From positions 17,177,919 through 17,241,918 of the forward strand of contig OZ020593.1 of NCBI GenBank assembly GCA_963971535.1: 64,000 nt of DNA. The letters are read 5' to 3'. The DNA is from Notolepis coatsorum. Lineage: Eukaryota > Chordata > Actinopteri > Aulopiformes > Paralepididae. Below are positions 1 through 10,325 of this stretch, in pieces. A program made the position numbers and the translations under genes. The notes beneath the pieces were generated by a model. That model saw nothing but the letters and a program-made list of their open reading frames with translations. It searched no databases and was not told where the DNA came from. Within the stretch, counting starts at the first letter, position 1. Each line of letters starts with the position of its first letter.

Positions 1-156
1 TTTGGACTGAAGTTTCTACAGTGTTTGAGCCAGTAGACCTGGGGAGAATTTAAACGTCTCCTCTACCACCTCCTCTTCTATCCTCCTCTCCTCCTCCTCT
101 TCTCCTATCCTCCCTCCTCTTCTACTTCGTCTTCTCTTTTTCTCCTCCGTCCATAG

Positions 157-333
157 AACGAACCAGCAAGGTGGCCCCTGGTAGCGGCCTTTTGGGGGGA
201 GATGGCTCCCACTATAAGGACGGCGATGATGGAAGCGGGCGCTCAAGCCATCATAGCCATTTTCAAGTGGGTGTTGCTTGCTATCGTGGAGTGGTGGTGG
301 CAGATGGTGTTGTGGCTTTGGTATAACTACTAA
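157..333 (+). CDS. Exon-like unit, copy 1 (hydrophobic peptide)
   Basis: A long pyrimidine tract (about 60-153) ends in TAG at 154-156 and is followed by a 58-codon open frame to TAA. The frame starts NEPA and ends in a Trp-rich hydrophobic stretch (WWWQMVLWLWYNY). Copies 2 and 3 keep the same acceptor-like context, the same opening residues and the same frame, which is why I prefer this frame to the antisense one. It could be a duplicated last exon of an unrecognised gene, or decayed repeat DNA. The function is unknown. Confidence 0.35.
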   Translation, partial: NEPARWPLVAAFWGEMAPTIRTAMMEAGAQAIIAIFKWVLLAIVEWWWQMVLWLWYNY

Positions 334-641
334 GAACCTGGAGCTCCATTCTGATGCAAAGTTCAAGTTTCAAGTTCAAGTTATGTTCTCTCTCTCCTCT
401 GAGGTTGCTTTAAAGCTAATGTCCCTCTTTTTTTTAACAGGAGTTAATATTCTAGCCGTGAATTTTTTTAGTTTTTCTTCCTGCATTTGGACTGAAGTTT
501 CTACAGTGTTTGAGCCAGTAGACCTGGGGATAATTTAAACGTCTCCTCTACCACCTCCTCTTCTATCCTCCTCTCCTCCTCCTCTTCTCCTATCCTCCCT
601 CCTCTTCTACTTCGTCTTCTCTTTTTCTCCTCCGTCCACAG

Positions 642-818
642 AACGAACCAGCAAGGTGGCCCCTGGTAGCGGCCTTTTGGGGGGAGATGGCTCCCACTAT
701 AAGGACGGCGATGATGGAAGCGGGCGCTCAAGCCATCATAGCCATTTTCAAGTGGGTGTTGCTTGCTATCGTGGAGTGGTGGTGGCAGATGGTGTTGTGG
801 CTTTGGTATAACTACTAA
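642..818 (+). CDS. Exon-like unit, copy 2 (hydrophobic peptide)
   Basis: Near-identical to copy 1 and offset by about 486 bp. The acceptor here is CAG at 639-641 after the same pyrimidine tract, and the 58-codon frame ends in TAA. The duplicated unit begins near 445 (ATTCTAGCCGTGAA) and runs to about 900, where an acidic-repeat frame follows. The unit was copied recently, since only a few differences from copy 1 are visible. No family is recognised. Confidence 0.35.
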   Translation, partial: NEPARWPLVAAFWGEMAPTIRTAMMEAGAQAIIAIFKWVLLAIVEWWWQMVLWLWYNY

Positions 819-906
819 GAACCTGGAGCTCCATTCTGATGCAAAGTTCAAGTTTCAAGTTCAAGTTATGTTCTCTCTCTCCTCTGAGAGGTTGCTTTAA
901 AGCTAA

Positions 907-1635
907 GAGCATGATGTTCTTCAAATATCAGCGTCTCCCTCTTTTCTGTATCTTGAAGTGGAGGCAAAACCTGAAGCGGAACCCAGTGTGGAGGAAGAAG
1001 AGGAGCCAGAACCCAAAGATCTTGAGGTGGAGGTAAAACCTGAAGCAGAACCCAGTGTGGAGGAAGAAGAGGAGCCAGAACCCAAAGATCTTGAGGTGGA
1101 GGCCAAACCTGAAGCACAACCCAGTGTGGAGGAAGAAGAGGAGCCAGAACCCAAAGATCTTGAGGTGGAGGTAAAACCTGAAGCAGAACCCAGTGTGGAG
1201 GAAGAAGAGGAGCCAGAACCCAAAGATCTTGAGGTGGAGACAAAACCTGAAGCAGAATCCAGTGTGGAGGGGGAGGATGGTGCGTTTCTCTCAGCGCAGG
1301 AGAAAGAAGATAACGAATATGCACCAGGGCCGTACTTCCCACTGCAGGGCCACGCTGTCCCTGGGCAACCACACCACCTAGGGGCCCCATCTCCACCGGC
1401 ACACCAGCCACCATACCCATATGAACCCGCGGAGGACGACGACAACCTAATCAGGTTCAGTCCCAAGTCCAACAGGAACCGCCTGCTCAACATCTCGCAT
1501 GATATGGCAACACCACAGCAGGGCCGGTGCTACGGAAGCGGGGCCCAGGGATCAGTGGAGGCCCTGGGAGGGCAACTGGGACAGGAACTCCAGCTAAGCT
1601 CCCTGTGCAATAGCCCCGCCCTGCCACGAAGATAA
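907..1635 (+). CDS. Acidic 23-residue-repeat protein exon, unrecognised
   Basis: An open frame runs from just after a TAA at 904-906 to TAA at 1633-1635. It has no good ATG, so it is probably an internal or terminal exon. An acceptor-like TAAG lies just upstream. It encodes about four and a half copies of a 23-residue Glu/Pro/Lys repeat (core KPEAEPSVEEEEEPEPKDLE; 69 bp). A non-repetitive, Pro/Gly-rich C-terminus of about 115 residues follows. The low-complexity acidic repeat gives no fold or function. The 69-bp period equals that of the array in exon copy 3, but the sequences are unrelated. The start is unknown. Confidence 0.4.
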   Translation, partial: EHDVLQISASPSFLYLEVEAKPEAEPSVEEEEEPEPKDLEVEVKPEAEPSVEEEEEPEPKDLEVEAKPEAQPSVEEEEEPEPKDLEVEVKPEAEPSVEEEEEPEPKDLEVETKPEAESSVEGEDGAFLSAQEKEDNEYAPGPYFPLQGHAVPGQPHHLGAPSPPAHQPPYPYEPAEDDDNLIRFSPKSNRNRLLNISHDMATPQQGRCYGSGAQGSVEALGGQLGQELQLSSLCNSPALPRR

Positions 1636-1820
1636 GAACGCACCGCTGCTGGGATCCACAGGAACCCCTACCACGCACCCCAGTCGGCAATACAAGCCCT
1701 TTTGCATAAGTAGGACCTACCCCACCACGCCAACGGCGGCCCCGGCCTGTACAAACAACGAATATCCTACCTCCCTACTCCCTGCACCTGGTGTGCTGCT
1801 GTATTCAACTATGGGGAGAT

Positions 1821-2160
1821 GACTGCTACTGTACTCAACGGCATCCAGCCTCCTTACAACAGATATATCGTTCTGTGTGTGAAGGAGTGGGAAGACACCT
1901 GACTGCTACTGTACTCAACGGCATCCAGCCTCCTTGCAACAGATATATATCGTTCTGTGTGTGAAGGAGTGGGGAAGACACCTGACTGCTACTGTACTCA
2001 ACGGCATCCAGCCTCCTTGCAACAGATATATATCGTTCTGTGTGTGAAGGAGTGGGGAAGACACCTGACTGCTACTGTACTCAACGGCATCCAGCCTCCT
2101 TGCAACAGATATATATCGTTCTGTGTGTGAAGGAGTGGGAAGACACCTGACTGCTACTGA
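1821..2160. repeat. 80-83 bp tandem repeat, four full copies plus a partial
   Basis: The phrase GACTGCTACTGTACTCAACG recurs at 1821, 1901, 1984 and 2067, and a truncated copy begins at 2149. Spacing is 80, 83, 83 and 82 bp. Copies differ by small indels in a TATATA stretch. Frames across it are period-driven and not taken as genes. Confidence 0.9.
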
Positions 2161-2199
2161 GGACGACAACAAGGGAAGCCAGTGTGCATATTAAAAAGT

Positions 2200-2672
2200 C
2201 AAATTTCTGATTTAGATATGGGTACATATTCAGAGTTTGAAAATACTACTTATATTAAGACTGCCATTTTATTTTATTTGTTCTTTGTTTCCTATTAACT
2301 GCTGTCGGCGCTTCGGGTCACTGAGAAGCGCTTTATAAGGCGCCAGCGACCGATCTGTCCCCGGCCTGGGACTCCTCCCCTTTTCAATTTGCACCTGAAC
2401 TTTTTTTCCCCTCTTCTTTCTTTCTCAATAGTTATTGTTCTACCTTATTATGTTTTTTTTTTTTTATTGTACCTAAGGATGCAACATTTTGCAATTACCT
2501 GCTTGGAATTATCGTCCTACTTAGCCAAGTATGACATTATGATGTATTAATGTTGATTGATTTGATGTTCTGTATGGTGTCTTGAGACTGTGGTTTAGTG
2601 ATATTGATGGTTGAAATTACCAGGATGTGCCAAAAATGGCACAAAGTGGGGAATGTGAAGGGTAATTTCACA
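2200..2672. other. No gene seen; GC-rich TATA-like stretch
   Basis: The stretch near 2305-2345 has GCGCTTTATAAGGCGCC, a TATA-like motif in GC-rich context followed by pyrimidine-rich sequence. It could be a relic promoter. No ORF with recognisable features begins nearby. Confidence 0.25.
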
Positions 2673-2673
2673 T

Positions 2674-2752
2674 CCTCCTCCTCCTCCTCCTCCTCCTCCT
2701 CCTCCTCCTCCTCCTCCTCCTCCTCCTCCTCCTCCTCCTCCTCCTCCTCCTC
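2674..2752. repeat. (TCC)n microsatellite
   Basis: About 26 consecutive TCC/CTC triplets. The poly-serine frame across it is an artefact of the repeat. Confidence 0.95.
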
Positions 2753-3016
2753 TCTTGGTAAAGTCAGGATTTCTGTTTAAAACAGGGCACCATTCATCTG
2801 GCCTGATAAGTTTGTCAAGGTCAGCGCCGGCTAGAAGCCTTTTGGAGCCTCCCAGAGTTCTAAGGAATGCATTGAAGAAGGCGTATCTATTTCCACTGTG
2901 TTAAAACACATGACACTTTTGCTTTTTGTCACTTTCACTCTGACAGACCTGTGAATATGCACTCTGACAGACTGAAAGTCCGTCCGTATGGGCGTACTGT
3001 ATATATTTTCTTTTCC

Positions 3017-3022
3017 AATAAA
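3017..3022 (+). promoter_or_regulatory. Possible poly(A) signal
   Basis: AATAAA followed by CTGTATTGTATTC in an AT-rich, ORF-poor stretch downstream of the acidic-repeat exon. It could end that transcript. This is inference from position only. Confidence 0.3.
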
Positions 3023-3413
3023 CCTGTATTGTATTCATTTAACGTGAGTAATCCGGCTGTCTCTTTCTACCTCCTGTTTGATTATTTCAGAATGCCTAAT
3101 TCGCAGTGTGACACTGTTTTAGGCTGCTGGATGTCCGTGGAGAACCTGGTGGTTTGCACTCTGATTTAAGGCCAATCTCTTGTCTCTGTATTTCATTTAA
3201 TCATCCCTAGAGACGTCAAAATTCTAGCCGTGAATTTTTTTTGTTTTTCTTCCTGCATTTGGACTGAAGTTTCTACAGTGTTTGAGCCAGTAGACCTGGG
3301 GAGAATTTAAACGTCTCCTCTACCACCTCCTCTTCTATCCTCCTCTCCTCCTCCTCTTCTCCTATCCTCCCTCCTCTTCTACTTCGTCTTCTCTTTTTCT
3401 CCTCCGTCCACAG

Positions 3414-3965
3414 AACGAACCAGCAACCAGCGAGGCGGCTACCAGGGGGGCGGTGGCTACCATTTGGGGGGCGGTGCCTACCATTTGGGGGGCGGTGGTG
3501 GAAGCGGGGGCTGAAGCTATCGTAGCGGCTACCAGGGGCGCGGTGGCTACCATTTGGGGGGCGGTGGTGGAAGCGGGGGCTGAAGCTATCGTAGCGGCTA
3601 CCAGGGGCGCGGTGGCTACCATTTGGGGGGCGGTGGTGGAAGCGGGGGCTGAAGCTATCGTAGCGGCTACCAGGGGCGCGGTGGCTACCATTTGGGGGGC
3701 GGTGGTGGAAGCGGGGGCTGAAGCTATCGTAGCGGCTACCAGGGGCGCGGTGGCTACCATTTTGGGGGCGGTGGTGGAAGCGGGGGCTGAAGCTATCGTA
3801 GCGGCTACCAGGGGCGCGGTGGCTACCATTTGGGGGGCGGTGGTGGAAGCGGGGGCTGAAGCTATCGTAGCGGCTACCAGGGGCGCGGTGGCTACCATTT
3901 GCGGGGCGGTGGTGGAAGCAGTGGTGGAAGCTATCGTGGCGTGGTGGCGGCGGCTGTGGCTGTAA
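3414..3965 (+). CDS. Exon-like unit, copy 3, expanded by 69-bp repeats
   Basis: The third copy of the unit begins near 3217. It has the same pyrimidine tract and a CAG acceptor at 3411-3413, then a 183-codon frame starting NEPA and ending AWWRRLWL before TAA. The middle has been expanded by a 23-residue repeat (core ATIWGAVVEAGAEAIVAATR). The frame matches copies 1 and 2 at both ends, which supports real coding, or at least descent from one exon. A Gly/Tyr/Ser-rich reading also exists in another frame but has a TGA in every repeat. No known family is recognised. Confidence 0.4.
   Translation, partial: NEPATSEAATRGAVATIWGAVPTIWGAVVEAGAEAIVAATRGAVATIWGAVVEAGAEAIVAATRGAVATIWGAVVEAGAEAIVAATRGAVATIWGAVVEAGAEAIVAATRGAVATILGAVVEAGAEAIVAATRGAVATIWGAVVEAGAEAIVAATRGAVATICGAVVEAVVEAIVAWWRRLWL
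3517..3930. repeat. 69-bp GC-rich minisatellite, about six copies
   Basis: The unit begins GCGGCTACCAGGGGCGCGGT and repeats every 69 bp with very few differences. It is a multiple of three, so copy-number changes keep the surrounding frame open. Confidence 0.95.
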
Positions 3966-4355
3966 CTACTAACAACCTGGAGCTCCATCCCATCAGAGTT
4001 GATAAGTTGTTGATGGCTTTGTTCTCTGGCTGATGCAAAGTTCTGTTCTCTCTCCTCTGTGATGTTCGTTCTGTTTCTCTGCTTCCGCCGTCGTCCGCTC
4101 CACTGATGTAAGTTGATATTGCTGCATCATTGTGTAATGGTTCTACTTTAGCAATCGAAAAAATCAATAATCAGAAGACCATTGCAATATTATCTACTGA
4201 ATATGAATATGTCAGTGTTTTTGGTAAATAATGTAATGTAAAAAGGGTATATACTGTAGCAAATTATAAGCCTCTGCTTCAGCCTACACGTTTTCGGTCA
4301 TTTTCTTTCTTTTATAAAAGGTTCTACTACATTGCTTTGCTTTGTAAAATACCGA

Positions 4356-4361
4356 AATAAA
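4356..4361 (+). promoter_or_regulatory. Probable poly(A) signal of the copy 3 transcript
   Basis: AATAAA about 390 bp after the copy 3 stop codon, in AT-rich sequence followed by a GTGTGTGT tract. This is a plausible 3' end for the expanded unit. Confidence 0.4.
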
Positions 4362-4493
4362 ACCATAAATTTCATTGTGTGTGTCTTTTAAAAAAAACCA
4401 AAGACAATTTTCCAAAGTTCCTAATAATTCCTAATTCACTAACAGGCGGACTCCCGTGAGTGGTATTTGGACTAAATCAATGCATTCCTTTAG

Positions 4494-4910
4494 GCAGGTA
4501 CTGGACCACGGCCGGAGCCTGGCCCCTCTCACTCTGCTGGGGATGGGGAGGTGAGTTATCATTTAATACCCTCACATTGTGAGGGGAGGTCTGAGTTTAG
4601 TTGCCATCTGACCACCACACATTAATTTTCTTTCTGTTAATTTAGAACGACCGTGAAAGTGTGCAGGCACTGTACAAGCGGAGGTTGAGGGCGGAGATAT
4701 CGGTCCTCGCGTCGGAGTCGGCGTCCCGGAACGCGTACCGCCGGCTCAAAATGCTTAAACTCCAGAAAGAAATTAAATTGCTTGATCGGCAGCTGGATGT
4801 AAGTGTAACCATGTGAAGCTTTGCCTGAAGTATTTGTGCGCGTTGGCATGAAATGCAACTTAACTGAAATAATTTTTTGTGTGCACTTTCATTTACAGGC
4901 GGACAAGTAG
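4494..4910 (+). pseudogene. 3' exons of a Myb/SANT-type transposon accessory gene
   Basis: Three exons splice in frame: 4494-4550, 4646-4798 and 4899-4910 (ends ADK, TAG). Each is bounded by AG and GT sites, and all junctions are phase 0. The protein is a Pro/Ser-rich linker followed by a basic coiled segment (ALYKRRLRAEISVLASES, then KMLKLQKEIKLLDRQLD). This matches the C-terminal region of Myb/SANT-like proteins that accompany PIF/Harbinger transposases in fish. AATAAA lies at 4919-4924. The N-terminal DNA-binding exons are not in the window, so this is a 5'-truncated relic. The assignment to the Harbinger accessory class is from memory of the family. Confidence 0.6.
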
Positions 4911-5269
4911 TCAAAAGAAATAAAGGCTTTATTCTACAACATGGATCTCTTCTTCTTATTCGTGTACATGTTCTTCTATGAGTGGGTATAACTTGAAAGC
5001 AAAGAGGGTGGCAAAGCCTATAACCATATAAATTAAACATGCAAACATAAAAAGAGGAAAACGTATAATGAGTCCAACATTAACCTAAATTAACTCAACA
5101 CCTAACCAAAATGATGGTGGGCAATTCTGTTCCTTGCAGCCTGTCCGGTCTGCTCGTCCAAGTGGACTGGCTGTATCAGGATGGTCCAGGATGACTGGGA
5201 CCCTCTCCTTCCTCAGGGCTTGTGTCCACCAGGGACGTTTTATGAGTTGTCAGCTCCTTTCTGTCATTC

Positions 5270-5460
5270 ATTTCTATGCTGGAGACGCGACAGGCGCGCT
5301 CCTCTTCCCAGCGCCGCGCCTCGCGTTTTATGAGCTCTCACGCCCCGAGCACACTGCTATCGAATGAATTTCACGTGCGGCTCCCTCGCGGGAACGCGCG
5401 CCTGGTCAGGCACACTGGACCTACGACTTGAGCGCGCGGAAGCGCACCGAGGAAGGCATA
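5270..5460. repeat. CpG-rich repeat segment, copy 1 (Harbinger-like subterminal)
   Basis: A CpG-rich stretch after the accessory-gene relic. About 80 bp from 5368 (GAATTTCACGTGCGG) resembles 6520-6602 (GAATTTCACGCACGG). The sequence near 5270-5300 resembles the subterminal part of the full Harbinger element near 8225-8270. It is probably a decayed transposon end. No clear terminal repeat was found. Confidence 0.4.
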
Positions 5461-5579
5461 TTTACATTGGGACAGCTGTAAATGCCTAGTCTATATGTGA
5501 AGTCAGTCATTTTAGAATGATGATCAGTGTGACTGTACTCCTGAAAGAGCAGCGTGGAGCCCCAGCAGCAGCAAGAGCT

Positions 5580-5743
5580 CTCTCTCTCCCCCTCCCTCTC
5601 TCTCTCTCTCGCTCTCTATCTCCCCCCCTCTATCTGTCTCTGTCGGGACAGACAGGCAACCAGATATGACAGATAGGCAACCAGATATGACAGATAGGCA
5701 ACCAGATATGACAGATAGGCAACCAGATATGACAGATAGACAA

Positions 5744-5778
<35 letters not shown>

Positions 5779-5818
5779 GGCAACCAGATATGACAGATAG
5801 ACAAACAAACAGACAGAC
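5580..5818. repeat. CT tract, 21-bp minisatellite and (GACA)n
   Basis: A CT-rich tract (5580-5640) is followed by a 21-bp repeat (ACAGATAGGCAACCAGATATG) and a (GACA)n run near 5750-5778. The repeat then resumes and ends near 5818. Confidence 0.9.
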
Positions 5819-6115
5819 ATGGCGGGGTACTAACTATAGTAATATTGTTTATTTGCATTGGGAAAGATAGACACATTAGCTGGCTGAACAACATCTATTG
5901 AAAGATAGAGAGAAAACGAGAGAGAAAGAAAGAAAGAGCTGTACTGTATTGTACTGTATACCCATTCTGCAATATGTTAATAAAATATACACTGATATAA
6001 GCCTACTGGTTGCTGTTCAATCATAATAATAATCATAATTAGCTGCCAGGAAACAAATAAAACGTTTGTCATTATAGGTGACAAGGTGGATTGACTTAAT
6101 GACTGCTATATCCTG

Positions 6116-6116
6116 C

Positions 6117-6149
<33 letters not shown>

Positions 6150-6150
6150 G
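6116..6150. repeat. (ATT)n microsatellite
   Basis: About eleven ATT units in a row in otherwise ORF-poor sequence. Confidence 0.95.
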
Positions 6151-6239
6151 CAACATTGTAATAGTTATAGGTAACAAACATACAGACAGGGGGGTGTGGG
6201 CGTTTATTTATTTAACATCTATATCTGTGGTAATAATGC

Positions 6240-6660
6240 AGATATTCAACTGTATTTCTGTGACAATGCGCGTGGCGCGCCGCCTCAAATAGGATCGAGG
6301 CGAAAAAAATAGCTTGCCGCTCGCCAGCCACTCGGGAGGCGGCCAGTGTGCCTACTATCGTCCGTTAACATGGGAGCGGAAGTGAAGAGGCAGCCGCCCG
6401 TCCGTCCGTCCGTGTTCATTCGTGAGCAGTGTGCTCGGGGCGTCAGCGGCAGCGTTTTTTGGCGGAGCGCTCCCAGCGCCTAATGGCTCGGATGGCTCGG
6501 GTACATACAACGCGCACGAATTTCACGCACGGGTTCCTAGCGGGATCGCGTGCCTGGCCAGACACACAGAGTCCGACTTCAGAGCGCGCTGCAGCGCGGA
6601 GCCCTCCATAGAACCAGCAGCAGCACAAGCTCTCTCCCTCTAGGGCAGCATGTGGTAGTC
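6240..6660. repeat. CpG-rich repeat segment, copy 2
   Basis: A CpG-rich region whose 6520-6602 part matches 5368-5450. No coding exon is convincing. The overlapping short ORFs in several frames are what CpG-rich DNA gives by chance. Confidence 0.4.
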
Positions 6661-6679
6661 TACTCTACACCCTCCCCAG

Positions 6680-7300
6680 ACTGACAGTAGGGCAGCATGT
6701 GGTGCAAACACACAAGCTTCCAATAATGGTGACTGTTGTCAGGATTGGGGGGGGGTGGTGTAGGACACGCATGCAGACACAAAAAGGGGAATCTTAAAGG
6801 TAACCACTGGAATCGCTGAGCGATGAGAGGGTGGGGGAAAACACAAGAATAAAATAAATAAAAATTAAAATCATAGGAAACACAAAACACCAGTATAAAA
6901 ATCACAAAATAATCACCACTGCCTAGCAGTTGAAAACAACAAGAAAAACAATAGCACTAGAGACAGAGAAAACCCTAGAAGCATGAGCTTGGGACGCTCC
7001 TCTACTATTGAGGGAAAAACATGAAATGGACAAGCATCCGAACAGTCAACCAAACCTACTTAAAGGCACTGCACACCTGACACAAATCAGGTGGCAATCA
7101 AGCCCACACACCTGCCATGCCGCATAGCAATTAACTGCAGAGGCCAGTGATTGACAGCTGTCCCTCACAGAAAGACAAAATAGACAGCTGTCCCTCACAG
7201 AAAGACAAAATAGACAGCTGTCCCTCACAGAAAGACAAAATAAAGCCAAAGCACCTTAGAATAAACTAAAATAAAACCCACATAAAGCGTGATCCATCAC
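6680..7300. repeat. Dispersed repeat with 30-bp triplication
   Basis: A 30-bp unit (GACAGCTGTCCCTCACAGAA plus 10 bp) is repeated three times at 7153-7242. The flank 7243-7300 (AAGCCAAAGCACCTTAGAAT onward) recurs inverted at about 36707-36768, so this is part of a dispersed repeat of unknown class. No coding frame is supported. Confidence 0.55.
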
Positions 7301-7352
7301 AACTGTACTGTTCCCATGTGCAATAGTTCGTTTGGACAGTCTGCCTTCTCCG

Positions 7353-8066
7353 TTAACACTTTGAGTGCCATCGCCGCCATGCGTTGAGTGCCAACAACGA
7401 GAAATCTCGTTATTTAATCGTTATTGCTTTTATTAGCGATATCCATAATTTGTCTTTATCAATCCAGCCTCACGTTATCATTGGGACTGTCTATGAGCTC
7501 GAACAGGGAAAATACAGCCCCCTATCGTCTCCCGGATGGTAATGCACCCATTGGATTGAACTCAATGGAAATGCATGAAAAAGAAAAAAACGGAAACCAC
7601 ATTTTACTTCTCAGGCAGTGTGTCGAGTACATAACGTTGGATCAATAAACGCGATCGATATTTGGAATGGCGATCAGGAATTGGAATAATCTTTTTGCAG
7701 AACATCTGAGGTAAGGATTCTATTTTACCAGTCTTGGGGTAATCAGATGTATTTTTCACATATATCTCAACGTGTCCCCTATGTGTGTATGTGCGTGTAT
7801 GACGTTAGCGCTGACCAGGTCATAGATAATAGATTTTTCAGCCCGCTTCTCTAGCGTGCATAAGTACACATATATACTATCGACAATCTAGCGTTTATTT
7901 GAAAACGATTAATAAATTACAACGTGTGTATTCCAGTAAAGAGCTATTATCACGGAATCTTTTTTTTCTAGAAATTTCCAAAAACTTCAGTTTTTCAAAA
8001 CGGTATAAAACGGAAATGTACCGATGAAAAAACAATCCGTTTCGTACATGTTGACTGCAGTAATTT
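7353..8066. mobile_element. TTAA element, family B copy 1 (3' truncated)
   Basis: TTAA at 7353-7356 is followed by CACTTTGAGTGCC, then sequence aligning with the complete copy at 48493-49417. Similarity is lost near 8066, so the right end and second TTAA are missing. The TTAA target and short inverted ends fit a piggyBac-type non-autonomous element. No ORF is present. The internal CCCCCTATCGTCTCCC is shared by both copies. Confidence 0.7.
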
Positions 8067-8498
8067 TTCAGGCCACTGAACTTAGAAGCAGGCCAGGCCA
8101 GTGTTTCTAGTTGCGGCGGCGCGATAGTTAGATAACCTAAGTGGGGAACAACCAGGAGATCACTGTGACAGAGAGTAAGGGCCCGCGTCCACTTGGCGCA
8201 TATTTATGGCCGCAAGCGTCTTTTTTCAATGTATTCCAATGGGGAGGGAGCGTCGCCTACAGCAAGTGCGCTGCCGTCGGCTTTTTTTTCACCGCCTTTC
8301 AGCTTTTCTATGCGGCCGCACAAGTTCCTAGAAAGTTGAAACCAGTTGAACTTTCCAGAGCGGTGCGCTGAGCACAGCTGAGCGCATATTCAGACAACCA
8401 ATCACAACAGTGGCGCCAACTGTAGGGCTCGCGACACATGTAATCTTGTAACCTGAGACACCGGCGGGGGACCTCACTTCACCTCACCCGACATCAAT

Positions 8499-9246
8499 AT
8501 GGAGGAGATGTTGATTTTGGCTGTCTCCACCTACCCAGAGCTATACGATATGTCCGATAAACATTATCATAATAAAGACAGGAAAGCCCGTTTGTGGGAC
8601 CAGATTGGCAGGACCATGAATGTTGCTGGTGAGTTATTTTTTTTTATATCATCCACTGTACAAAACTATATCTGACGTCGTTATATTGTTAGCATATCAT
8701 TAGCTAGCAATGTCAATCTTTTACATAATGTCATTATTTAATAATAATAATTGTCTGCTATCTGATTATAGGTGATCGTTGCCAATCAAAGTGGAAATAC
8801 TTGAGGGACAAATATAGGAAGGATAGAAGGGCTGAGAAAGAGAAGAAGAGTGGAGCAGAAGCTGGAGGAAAAAAAAGATGGAAGTATTTGAGCATCCTGA
8901 GTTTTTTAGAGCCACACATGAAGGACAGGGAGACCAGCAGTAATTTCAGGGAGATGGAGAGCCAGCAGACTGTGGACTCCTTGCTCGCCTCCATGTCTCC
9001 ATCACATATGTCACAGGTAATAATTGGGCCTGATCACTTCAGTGCAAGCAGGGAGTAGGAGATGAAGGTTGCTGTGGAATATTCCAATGAGCCAAACAGT
9101 GAAGCTGTAGGAATTCAGATCGAGTCAATTTGTATAAAAATATAGAACATAGTTTATTTCTGTTTCCATGCCCACAGAAAAGTGCTCAGTTCATCATCAG
9201 AGACACACCAGCGTCTGACCAGAATGTCATATCTCCTCAACCTTGG

Positions 9247-9313
<67 letters not shown>

Positions 9314-10313
9314 CTAGTCAAAAGCTGTACAGAGATTTAACACAGATGGACATAGATAACATTTCCAGTCACAAGGTTTTGTTTACATAAATGGCAAACT
9401 ATATATATATATATATAGCTTTGGCATTTTGTGGAAAACTGGAAAAAGTGGAAACTTAATTTTCATTTATCTCCAAAACTGAAATATTCTGTCGTCTGTC
9501 ACCCAGATGACCCAAGGTTTGAGCAGTGAGGAGGAGGAGGAGGGCCCTGGTCCATCCACAACACTGCCCCGCTCTGCACCACCAGCGGAGATAGCTGCTC
9601 CACCTGCTGCACAGAGGGAGGTCCCTGGCACCTCCATCATCCGTCGGGGACATAGCGGCTCTGCACCACCAGCGGAGATAGCTGCTCCACCTGCTGCACA
9701 GAGGGAGGTCCCTGGCACCTCCATCATCCGCCGGGGACATAGCGGCTCTGCACCACCAGCGGAGATAGCTGCTCCACCTGCTGCACAGAGGGAGGTCCCT
9801 GGCACCTCCATCATCCGTCGGGGACATAGCGGCTCTGCACCACCAGCGGAGATAGCTGCTCCACCTGCTGCACAGAGGGAGGTCCCTGGCACCTCCATCA
9901 TCCGCCGGGGACATAGCGGCTCTGCACCACCAGCGGAGATAGCTGCTCCACCTGCTGCACAGAGGGAGGTCCCTGGCACCTCCATCATCCGCCGGGGACA
10001 TAGCGGCTCTGCACCACCAGCGGAGATAGCTGCTCCACCTGCTGCACAGAGGGATGTCCCTGGCACCGCCATCATCCGCCGGGGACATAACCGCAGGGCT
10101 CCTCCACCACCACCACCCGCGGCCCCCCTGACTACCTACCAACAGGAACTGATGGGTGTAATCAGAAATGTCCCAGTCCCGGTCAACAGCAACGAAAATT
10201 TTTTATTGAGCCTGCTGCCAGCGCTGGACTCACTTGACGGTGAAAAGAATTCACTTGTCAGAATGAAGATCCAGCTTGTTTTGCACGGGGCTCAGTTTCC
10301 AGTAGAGTTGTAG
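8499..10313 (+). CDS. MADF-BESS (Myb/SANT-like) Harbinger accessory protein
   Basis: Exon 1 is 8499-8628 (start ATG, MEEMLILAVSTYPELYD). Exon 2 is 8772-9016. The last exon is 9507-10313, beginning MTQGLSSEEEEE. Exons 1 and 2 join in phase 1 to give a MADF-type DNA-binding domain with the expected WDQIGRTM and CQSKWKYLRDKYRK motifs. A short exon near 9178-9225 (KSAQFIIRDTPASDQ) is possible, but a (TA)n tract has expanded at its end. The last exon has six tandem 29-residue Pro/Ala-rich repeats and then a BESS-like motif (ENFLLSLLPALDSL) near the C-terminus. In Harbinger systems the Myb-like partner brings the transposase to the nucleus and the transposon ends. Poly(A) signals follow. Confidence 0.85.
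9248..9310. repeat. (TA)n microsatellite
   Basis: About thirty TA units directly after a possible small exon of the MADF gene. They would lie at its donor site (GCTGTATATA) and may have altered splicing. Confidence 0.95.
9569..10090 (+). repeat. 87-bp coding minisatellite, six copies
   Basis: Six tandem copies of an 87-bp unit within the last MADF-BESS exon, each encoding SAPPAEIAAPPAAQREVPGT plus IIRRGHSG-type residues. Copies differ by only a few bases (for example CGT or CGC in RR), so the expansion or homogenisation is recent. The length preserves the frame. Confidence 0.95.
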
Positions 10314-10325
10314 GTTCTTTGTTTT

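Noticed and set aside
2598-2780. Poly-serine protein
   Set aside because: It is produced entirely by the (TCC)n microsatellite.
3362-3988. Minus-strand 208-residue Ala/Thr-rich frame
   Set aside because: The repeat keeps several frames open. Only the plus frame is conserved at both ends in the three unit copies and follows an acceptor.
5641-5818. CRISPR-like direct repeats with spacers
   Set aside because: The 21-bp units are contiguous with no unique spacers, and the genome is eukaryotic. It is a minisatellite.
9456-10142. Minus-strand 228- and 202-residue repeat frames
   Set aside because: They are shadows of the 87-bp repeat; the plus frame ends in a BESS motif and joins the MADF exons.
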